Of a DNA stretch of 64,000 nt, positions 58,550 to 64,000 are shown piece by piece. Both the position numbers and the translations under genes were made by a program. How positions within the stretch are numbered: position 1 is the first letter of the stretch; every line of letters begins with the position of its first letter. Source of the stretch: DATKJS01 sp964551995 (GTDB taxonomy: Bacteria; Acidobacteriota; Aminicenantia; Aminicenantales; Saccharicenantaceae); NCBI GenBank assembly GCA_964551995.1, contig CAZKFD010000013.1, positions 191,968-255,967 on the forward strand. The letters run 5' to 3'. The notes beneath the pieces are model-generated. The model was not told where the DNA came from. It made no database searches and worked only from the letters and a program-made list of their open reading frames with translations.

Positions 58550-59095
58550 TCAATCGTACTTGATCATGTCGTACGTGAGCGCGAGCGGCCGCCCCTCGAT
58601 GAGGGCGGTCAGCGCCTCCCAGATGAGGTCGGCCGGGGCGGGGCAGCCCGGCAGGAAATGATCGATCCTGACGATCTCATGGCAGGGATAGACTTTGTCG
58701 AGGATGACGGGCAGTTCCTCGTCGTCGGGGATGAGTCGGTCGGCGGGGTCCACGGTCGGGCTGTTCAAAAAGGCCTCCTCCAGGCACTCGCGGATCGGGA
58801 TGCCGTTCCGCAGCGCCGGCAGGCCGCCCATCGTGGCGCATTCGCCGACGGAGACGAGGAGTCGGCAATTTTTCCGGAAATTCCGGAGGACCTTCACGTT
58901 CTCGCTGTTGCAGCATCCCCCTTCGATGAGCCCGATGTCGACGGGCTTGGTGAAGACCTTGATGTCGTCGACGGGCGACTTGTTGAACTCGACGAGCTCG
59001 ATGAGTTTGAGGATCCGCTCGTCGATATCCAGAAGCGACATGTGGCACCCGAAACAGCCAGCCAGCGAAGCGGTGGCGATGACGGGCTTGCTCAT
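58550..59095 (-). CDS. hoxY: [NiFe] hydrogenase small subunit (HoxY-like)
   Basis: 181 residues, the short form with a single cluster. SLAGCFGCHMSLLD supplies C-x2-C, VGECATMGG and the PGCPAPADLI motif supply the remaining ligands of the proximal [4Fe-4S]. It passes electrons between the Ni-Fe site and the diaphorase. ATG at 59095 follows GAGGTG. It begins 4 bp after hoxU ends. Confidence 0.93.
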   Translation of the reverse strand: MSKPVIATASLAGCFGCHMSLLDIDERILKLIELVEFNKSPVDDIKVFTKPVDIGLIEGGCCNSENVKVLRNFRKNCRLLVSVGECATMGGLPALRNGIPIRECLEEAFLNSPTVDPADRLIPDDEELPVILDKVYPCHEIVRIDHFLPGCPAPADLIWEALTALIEGRPLALTYDMIKYD

Positions 59096-59099
59096 GGTT

Positions 59100-59804
59100 T
59101 CACCTCTGCGGACCCTGTCCGGCGTCGCCGCCGATCGGCCCGGCGTCGAACTTGCGCCTTCCGATGGGGACGGCAAAACCGACTTCTTTTCTCAGGATGG
59201 CACCCACGGGGCAGGTATCCATGGCCTTGCGGGCCTCTTCGTCCGTCAGTTCGGCGGCCAGGGCGGCGTCCACGCCGATCTTCCGGTGCTTCGAACGGTT
59301 CTGGGGCACGAAGATTCTCCGGCCGTCCTTTGCGAGGACGGAGCGGACGCAGCGCTGACACTCGATGCAGCGGTTGTGCTCGAGCATGAGCTTCGACGTG
59401 AGGGGCTCGATCCGCCGGACAGGAAACTGGTAGGGAAAGCGGGGGGCCATGATCTGGTACCGGTACGCAAGAGCCTGGAGCTCGCAGTTGCCGCTTTTCT
59501 CGCACATCGGGCACATGTGGTTGCCCTCGACGAAGAGCATCTCGATGATGCTCCTCCGCATGTCTTCGAGGTCGAGGACCGATGTCTCCACCGCCATGCC
59601 CGCAGCCAGGATCTGCGTGCAGGAGGCCATGTAGCGGCCCGAGACGCGGACCGTGCAGATGCGGCAGCTGCCGACGGGCTTCAGCCCGTCGTAATTGCAG
59701 AGCGTGGGAATGTAGACGTCGTTGGCTTTGGCCGCCTGCAGGATGGTTTGCCCGGCTTCGGCCTTGTAGCTCCGCCCGTCGATGGTGAACGCGATCTTAG
59801 TCAT
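59100..59804 (-). CDS. hoxU: Hydrogenase diaphorase iron-sulfur subunit (HoxU-like)
   Basis: 234 residues. The N-terminal [2Fe-2S] domain has CNYDGLKPVGSCRICTVRV; a His/Cys3 [4Fe-4S] motif GNHMCPMCEKSGNCELQ lies near 94; then RCIECQRCVRS and DTCPVGAI give two further [4Fe-4S] clusters. This is the NuoG N-terminus architecture of HoxU. It overlaps hoxF by 8 nt. Confidence 0.92.
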   Translation of the reverse strand: MTKIAFTIDGRSYKAEAGQTILQAAKANDVYIPTLCNYDGLKPVGSCRICTVRVSGRYMASCTQILAAGMAVETSVLDLEDMRRSIIEMLFVEGNHMCPMCEKSGNCELQALAYRYQIMAPRFPYQFPVRRIEPLTSKLMLEHNRCIECQRCVRSVLAKDGRRIFVPQNRSKHRKIGVDAALAAELTDEEARKAMDTCPVGAILRKEVGFAVPIGRRKFDAGPIGGDAGQGPQR

Positions 59805-61605
59805 GGGATGCCCCCTCGAGCTCGGGGAGGCGGCCGGCCAGGCGCGCGGCCTCGAGCGTCGCCTCCCCCAGGTCGAAGTCGGCGGCGAAATCCGCTTTCG
59901 GGTCGACGGCCGCCTCGTAGAGTTCCGGGAAGTTCTGGAGGGTCGTCAGGATGGGGTTGGGCGAGGTCTGGCCCAGTCCGCAACGGCTCATGGCGCGGAT
60001 GACCTTGCCCCAGGCCTCGAGGTCGTTCAGGTCCCGCCGCGTCCCCCGGCCGCCCGTGATCTTTTCCAGCTTCTGTTTCAGCAGGGAGTTGCCCACGCGG
60101 CAGGGCGTGCACCAGCCGCAGGATTCCTCGATGAAGAAGTCCATGAAGTTCTTGACGATCTCGAAGAGGTTGCGCCAGGGTCCGAAGATGATGACGGCCC
60201 CCCCGGTCGGCAGGTCTTCGAAGGCGATCTTCCGGCGGAAATCCTGGCGCGGGACGCACGTCCCCGAGGGGCCGCCCACCTGGACGGCGAAGGCGTCCCG
60301 GGCGCCGGCGATGTCGAGGAGCTCCTGAACGCTGAGGCCGAACTCGAGCTCGTATAGGCCGGGCCGCTCGCAGTCCCCTGAGACGCTGAGGAGCTTCGTG
60401 CCGGAGGACTTCGCCGTGCCCATGGAGCGGAACCATGGGGCGCCGTGCACGACGACCTTGGCCGCCGTGCACAGAGTTTCCACGTTGTTGACCGTCGTCG
60501 GACGGCCCCGGTAGCCGATCTCGACCGGGAACGGCGGCCTGTTCCGGGGCTCTCCCCTCCGGCCCTCGGCCGATTCGAGGAGCGCCGACTCCTCCCCGCA
60601 CACATAGGACCCGGCTCCCGACACGATGGAGATATCGAACCGGAAGCGGGGGTGCCCGGCCACCTCCGGGCCGAGGAGCTTTTCGCGGCGCATGCTCTCG
60701 AGGACCGACTCCAGCCGGGCCCTGAGGTACGAGTATTCGCTCCTCAGATAGAGGAGGCCCTCGGACGCTCCGATGGCATATCCGGCGACGACCATCCCTT
60801 CGAAGAGCAGCTGCGGCAGCTCGGTCAGGATGATCCGGTCCTTGAACGTCCCCGGCTCCCCCTCGTCTGCATTGCACACGACATAGCGGCTTCCGGCCTT
60901 CTCCTTCCGGCAGAACTCCCACTTGAGGCCCGTGGGGAATCCGGCTCCCCCTCGTCCGAGAAGGTTGGCTTCCTTGATCTCCCGGATGACCTCCTCGGGC
61001 GCACAGGAAACGACTTTCCTGACGGCCGCTCCCGGCTCGAAGGGCCCGAAGATCACGGGGCCGCGCCTCCTGATGTTGTTGGAGACCATGGCCCGGACGA
61101 GGTCCGACTGGTTGGCCCCGTCGCCATACTCCGCCACCAGGTCCCGGACATCCCTCCCCGTCTTCATGGCCCGGACGAGATGCCGGGCCTTTTGCGGGGT
61201 CAGACGGGTGAAGACGGTGCCGTTGATGATGGCCGAGGGCTCCTGGTCGTTCATCCCGATGCAGGACGTGGAAAACAGGCCGATCAGGCCGTCGGGCGTG
61301 GTCTCTCCGAAGAGGCAGCCGGCCTCCTCTTCGAAGGCCCGGGCGACGTCCGCCCGCCCCGCCATCCAGGATGTGATGGAGGTGTTGAGATAGACGGTGT
61401 ACCGGCCGCGGGGGCTGAGCGAGAAGAAATGATAGAAGGTCACGGCGCCCCGAACGTCGGCTTCGGATAGGTTCAGATGCCGGGCGATTTCGGAGACGGC
61501 CGCTTCGGGGACGCAGCCGGCCGAGGCCTGCACGTCACGGATGATCTCGAGGAGGTCGGCCGCTTCCCGGGGCCGGCGGCTGATGATCTCTTGATAATGC
61601 TCCAT
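59797..61605 (-). CDS. hoxF: Hydrogenase diaphorase subunit with NuoE- and NuoF-like parts (HoxF-like)
   Basis: 602 residues. Residues 1-150 resemble NuoE but lack most cluster cysteines: the usual first pair is replaced by NTSITSW and only the Cys of CIGMND remains. From about 170 it is NuoF: GRGGAGFPTGLKWEFC, NADEGEPGTFKDR, FMN and NADH sites, and a [4Fe-4S] site with ESCGWCTPCRVG plus a distal Cys. It oxidises or reduces NAD(H). ATG at 61605 has GGGAG eight nt upstream and is preferred to ATG at 61620. Confidence 0.9.
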   Translation of the reverse strand: MEHYQEIISRRPREAADLLEIIRDVQASAGCVPEAAVSEIARHLNLSEADVRGAVTFYHFFSLSPRGRYTVYLNTSITSWMAGRADVARAFEEEAGCLFGETTPDGLIGLFSTSCIGMNDQEPSAIINGTVFTRLTPQKARHLVRAMKTGRDVRDLVAEYGDGANQSDLVRAMVSNNIRRRGPVIFGPFEPGAAVRKVVSCAPEEVIREIKEANLLGRGGAGFPTGLKWEFCRKEKAGSRYVVCNADEGEPGTFKDRIILTELPQLLFEGMVVAGYAIGASEGLLYLRSEYSYLRARLESVLESMRREKLLGPEVAGHPRFRFDISIVSGAGSYVCGEESALLESAEGRRGEPRNRPPFPVEIGYRGRPTTVNNVETLCTAAKVVVHGAPWFRSMGTAKSSGTKLLSVSGDCERPGLYELEFGLSVQELLDIAGARDAFAVQVGGPSGTCVPRQDFRRKIAFEDLPTGGAVIIFGPWRNLFEIVKNFMDFFIEESCGWCTPCRVGNSLLKQKLEKITGGRGTRRDLNDLEAWGKVIRAMSRCGLGQTSPNPILTTLQNFPELYEAAVDPKADFAADFDLGEATLEAARLAGRLPELEGASHD

Positions 61606-61718
61606 GGTCGACTCCCGCATACAAGCAATTAGTCTAACATAAAAGAGAGACGAAACGAAAGGGGCGAGGTTCGCGGGGGCGCCAGCCGAAAACGGCTCCG
61701 CCGGCGCGATATTAAGAC

Positions 61719-61748
61719 TTGCTTTTTTTCGGAAAAAACGCGTAATAT
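61719..61748 (+). promoter_or_regulatory. Promoter of the lipoprotein gene
   Basis: TTGCTT (61719-61724), 18 bp, TAATAT (61743-61748). Transcription would start near 61755. No comparably good minus-strand promoter was seen for the hydrogenase operon in 61606-61720. Confidence 0.5.
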
Positions 61749-61790
61749 GGGGTCAGAGTCATCCTGAGAGAACTCGGAGAAGGAGGTTTC

Positions 61791-62483
61791 ATGAGAAAAA
61801 AGACATTGATCGTTTTGGGGATTGCCCTTGTGATCTTTGCCCTGCAGAGCTGCTCCTCGAGCCCCGAAAAATCACTGCTGGCCCGCTATTTCAACGCCGT
61901 CTCCCTGAACGACAACGCCACGATGGCCTCCATAGCCCTAGAGCCCGCCCAGATGAATTTCACCTCCTGGGCAGTCCTGAGCGTCACGCTTGAGAAGATC
62001 GAACCGACCACGCTTCCCGACCTGGCCAAAAAGGAAGCGGACGCCAAGAAGGCCCTGGAACAGCACGTCGCGCCGACGATGGAGGCCAAAGACCTTCTCG
62101 ACGCGGCCCAGGAAGACCTGGACCTGGCCAGGACTGCCGGTGCCAAGGCGGCCGCCAAGAAGAAAGTTGAAGAGCTCCAGGCCAAATACGACGAGGAATA
62201 CAACAAGCACAAGGACCTTCAGAAAGCCTATAACGACGCTAAGGCCGCCGCGGCCGCCGAGGAGCAAATCACGGCCTTCTCTCTGGGTGTGCGCGATTTG
62301 GCGAATATCCGCGACCTGACCGGGAACGTCCATTCCAAAGAGGTGGAGATCTCGGTGAACCTCAAGGACGGAGCGGTCAGGAAATATCTCCTGTACATGC
62401 GGATGTATGACCTCAAAGACGAAGCGCTCAACCTGAACCACATGGGCCGCTGGGTGATCACAAAATTCCAGCAGATCGGCTGA
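61791..62483 (+). CDS. Lipoprotein of unknown function
   Basis: 230 residues. A signal peptide with lipobox (FALQSC, Cys21) is followed by LLARYFNAVSLNDNATMASIAL, resembling small accumulation-associated folds, a long Ala/Lys/Glu-rich coiled coil (about 95-155) and a beta-rich end. AAGGAGG precedes the ATG. The coiled coil may reach peptidoglycan or a partner. No family was recognised with confidence. Confidence 0.8.
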   Translation: MRKKTLIVLGIALVIFALQSCSSSPEKSLLARYFNAVSLNDNATMASIALEPAQMNFTSWAVLSVTLEKIEPTTLPDLAKKEADAKKALEQHVAPTMEAKDLLDAAQEDLDLARTAGAKAAAKKKVEELQAKYDEEYNKHKDLQKAYNDAKAAAAAEEQITAFSLGVRDLANIRDLTGNVHSKEVEISVNLKDGAVRKYLLYMRMYDLKDEALNLNHMGRWVITKFQQIG

Positions 62484-62508
62484 GAAAAAGGCGCTTTTCT
62501 GGGCAATA

Positions 62509-62536
62509 TTGACTCTTTTTCCGCGTTTACTATAAT
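62509..62536 (+). promoter_or_regulatory. Promoter of the tRNA-Lys and tRNA-Glu genes
   Basis: TTGACT (62509-62514), 16 bp, perfect TATAAT (62531-62536), 13 bp before tRNA-Lys. Confidence 0.75.
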
Positions 62537-62549
62537 AGCCTTTTTTCCC

Positions 62550-62621
62550 GGGCCGTTAGCTCAGAGGGAGAGCACCGGCCTTTTAAGCCGGGTGTCGCTG
62601 GTTCGAGTCCAGCACGGCTCA
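62550..62621 (+). tRNA. tRNA-Lys (anticodon TTT)
   Basis: Full cloverleaf: GGGCCGT/ACGGCTC acceptor with one G-T pair, anticodon stem CCGGC/GCCGG with loop CTTTTAA, T loop TTCGAGT. CCA is not encoded. Confidence 0.95.
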
Positions 62622-62632
62622 TTTCCTCCTCC

Positions 62633-62705
62633 GCCCCTGTCGTCTAGAGGCCCAGGACACCGCCCTTTCAAGGCAGCAACACGGGTTCGAATCCCGTCGG
62701 GGGCG
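62633..62705 (+). tRNA. tRNA-Glu (anticodon TTC)
   Basis: GCCCCTG/CGGGGGC acceptor, D arm GTCTAGAGGCCCAGGAC as in E. coli tRNA-Glu, anticodon loop CTTTCAA and T arm ACGGG/CCCGT. The anticodon stem has one C-A mismatch (CCGCC/GGCAG). CCA is not encoded. It lies 11 bp after tRNA-Lys. Confidence 0.92.
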
Positions 62706-62737
62706 CTTCTCTTCTCCCGCCGGCCGGGAGCGCTCGT

Positions 62738-63043
62738 TCAGGCCTGTGGCTCCCGCGGCGCCGCGGGTCCGTCCTCCCGCGTTTCCCCGTCGGCCGCTTG
62801 CGGCGGGGCCGGCGACCCGGGACCCGCCTTCTCCGCCCGGAGCCCCTTCTGCCTCTTGTAAATCCAGAACACGAAGACGGCCGGAATCTGATAGAGGGCG
62901 AGGATGATCGGCGCCAGGATGAGCCAGTAGACGTTGAAATCCCGGGCGAAGAGGACGACGAACCCCGCGATGCCGCCGGCCGAGAGAAGGATCGAGGCTG
63001 CGAGAAGGGCGGCGCGGCAGGCGGCCTGGAGGCGCTGGCTCAT
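62738..63043 (-). CDS. Small membrane protein of unknown function
   Basis: 101 residues. Two transmembrane helices (ALLAASILLSAGGIAGFVVL and YWLILAPIILALYQIPAVF) are followed by a basic IYKRQKGLRAEKAG stretch and a Pro/Ala/Glu-rich cytosolic tail. No family recognised. It is convergent with the tRNA genes. Confidence 0.65.
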   Translation of the reverse strand: MSQRLQAACRAALLAASILLSAGGIAGFVVLFARDFNVYWLILAPIILALYQIPAVFVFWIYKRQKGLRAEKAGPGSPAPPQAADGETREDGPAAPREPQA

Positions 63044-63157
63044 CGGGGTCTTTTCAGGGGGTAAACTCTCCCCTCGGGAAGATATCAGATCGGGGTGGCG
63101 GCCGTCAACGGCGGACCGCGCTCGACGGACCCCGCTGCTTTCCCGAGCCGCGACGGC

Positions 63158-63216
63158 TGGTGGGCGGTGCGGGGTTAGAACCTGCGACCCCCGGGTTGTA
63201 AGAGCGATGCTCTGCC
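63158..63216 (-). pseudogene. tRNA-Val-like 3' half, probable attachment site of an integrated element
   Basis: From the anticodon loop CTTACAA (anticodon TAC) to the encoded CCA, the 3' half of a tRNA is present with ACCGCCC as its acceptor strand and TTCTAAC as its T loop. The matching 5' acceptor GGGCGGT is absent. The 5' arm of the anticodon stem does not pair with the 3' arm (TCGCT against CCCGG), and the T stem has an A-C mismatch. It abuts an integrase gene end, as expected where an element inserted in a tRNA anticodon loop. Confidence 0.65.
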
Positions 63217-63219
63217 ATC

Positions 63220-63504
63220 CTAATTCGCTGATGATAAATCAGTTAGAGACGCGCTCTCTTTTCGTGTGGACACGGCGGGGACAGCAACCGGGCCGAAATC
63301 CTGTTTCCGGGCTAGCGCCTCGACCGCCTTCCGCATGTTCTCGGGCGTCGGGTGAGCGTACCTCATCGTCATCAGGATCGTGCTGTGGCCGAGGATCCTT
63401 GAGACCGTCGGAAGGTCAATCCCGGCTTCGACCATGTTCGAGGCCGCAGTGTGCCTCAGCTCGTGGAACCGCAGCCCCTTGTCTGACGTCAGCGAAATTC
63501 GCAC
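63220..63504 (-). pseudogene. Tyrosine integrase, C-terminal fragment
   Basis: 94 residues. FHELRHTAASNMVEAG, ILGHSTILMTMRYAH are the HxxR and GHxxxxxxxxYxH regions of a phage or island integrase, with the nucleophile Tyr in RYAH. The N-terminal core-binding domain and first catalytic Arg are missing, cut off by the IS end at about 63511. The stop lies 3 bp from the tRNA-like fragment, the usual int-att arrangement. Not functional. Confidence 0.85.
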
Positions 63505-63510
63505 AGGTAT

Positions 63511-64000
63511 TGATTTCTCCTAAGCTAGGGTTTCCAATAGCGAGACCAAGCTAGGAGAAACGCATGACAGAGAAAGAAGGAGCCGCGCCCGAGGCGATTA
63601 TCGGGCGCATCAAACGCCAGACTCGCTGGAAGTTCACGGCCGAGGCTTCTCAGCGACAATGGATCCTGTTTCATCTCCCATGAACTGAAAAAGTATCTCG
63701 AGCGTCATGAGATCCGGCATGTTCGGACAAAGACCTATTATCCGATGACCCAGGGGAAGATCGAGCGGTATCACCGGTCGATAAAGAACCTGATCCTGCT
63801 GGATCATGACTCTTCGCCCGGCGAGTTGACCGAGAGGATCCGGGAATGGGGGGACTACTACAACCACGAGCGGTATCACGAGGCCATCGACAACGTGACG
63901 CCCGCGGATAAGTTTTATGGCCGGGACCGGATGGTCCTCGAAAGGAGGGAAAAAGTCAGGCGGGAGACCATGAGAGTGAGGAGGGAGCTGTACCGCCTGG
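63511..64000 (+). mobile_element. IS3-type element, internally deleted and running out of the window
   Basis: The left end begins near TGATTTCTCCTAAGC (63511) with an imperfect inverted repeat TTTCTCCTAAGCTAGG/CCAAGCTAGGAGAAA (63514-63560). A transposase reading frame starts at 63564. The element sits inside the integrase gene. The right end is outside the window. Confidence 0.75.
63564..64000 (+). pseudogene. IS3-family transposase remnant (orfA start joined to orfB end)
   Basis: ATG at 63564 begins an orfA-like N-terminus (EAIIGRIKRQTRWKFTAE) that stops matching the family near 63645 and reaches a stop at 63681. In the +1 frame from 63646 the C-terminal part of the DDE integrase domain follows: LLSDNGSCFISHELK, YYPMTQGKIERYHRS with the catalytic Glu, and YYNHERYHEAIDN. 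The middle of the transposase, including the first Asp, is deleted. The frame is still open at 64000. Confidence 0.82.

Noticed and set aside
1..64000. CRISPR array or phage structural genes
   Set aside because: No regularly spaced repeats and no capsid, tail or cas proteins were seen in either strand.

Overview
This 64 kb window is GC-rich, densely packed bacterial chromosome. The organism is Gram-negative: it has an LptD-type outer-membrane protein, an SH3/beta-barrel surface protein and a lipobox lipoprotein. It looks anaerobic or fermentative, with a NAD-coupled [NiFe] hydrogenase, an Nfn-type transhydrogenase, hydrogenase maturation factors and an ATP-synthase c-subunit carrying a Na+-binding signature. 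The combination would suit an Acidobacteriota-like lineage such as Aminicenantota. That placement is an inference from gene content and was not tested by phylogeny.

Layout. 1-1.2 kb: end of a cyclic-2,3-diphosphoglycerate-synthetase-like GTPase gene and a small phosphodiesterase, both on the minus strand. 1.3-17 kb: tRNA-Val, then a long plus-strand housekeeping run (thrS-infC-rpmI-rplT-pheS-pheT-zapB-like-zapA-rny-ymdB-xseA-xseB-ispA-dxs-tlyA-nadK). 17-18.4 kb: trxA-trxB. 18.4-21.1 kb (minus): a YihY membrane protein and the F0 genes atpI-like, atpB and atpE; the F1 genes are not here. 21.2-24.2 kb (plus): a small membrane protein, AtpZ and LptD. 24.2-31.6 kb (minus): purF, a Trm112-like protein, an SH3/barrel protein and carB-carA. 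31.7-37.7 kb (plus): DUF1573, DUF167, dprA, topA, xerC and a ComEA-like protein behind a sigma-54-type promoter. 37.7-39 kb (minus): rdgB and an MgtC-type protein. 39.2-46.5 kb (plus): eno, a small membrane protein, an Rrf2 regulator joined to pstSCAB, and gdhA.

46.6-61.6 kb is a redox island. It holds a [2Fe-2S] thioredoxin-like protein and a split sulfopyruvate-decarboxylase-like TPP enzyme. Next comes a signalling cassette: a Cys-rich response regulator, a histidine kinase fused to an [FeFe]-hydrogenase-like iron-sulfur domain, a stand-alone receiver and a REC-PAS-kinase. It runs by 4-nt overlaps into a one-chain NfnA-NfnB fusion. Convergent to this is a minus-strand operon for a HoxFUYH-like hydrogenase with its protease, HypB and HypA. 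The natural reading is that the sensor cassette links redox or H2 state to Nfn and hydrogenase activity, but nothing in the sequence proves the target.

61.7-64 kb: a lipoprotein, tRNA-Lys, tRNA-Glu, a small membrane protein, and then the edge of a mobile element. The edge consists of a tRNA-Val-like 3' half, the C-terminal end of a tyrosine integrase, and an internally deleted IS3-type element that interrupts the integrase.

The most unusual points are a carA gene whose only plausible start is AUC, a PheT lacking its tRNA-binding domain, a hydrogenase-like sensor kinase without the proton-transfer cysteine, a sigma-54 promoter on a ComEA-like gene, an Rrf2 regulator heading a pst operon, and several promoters that imply nearly leaderless mRNAs.
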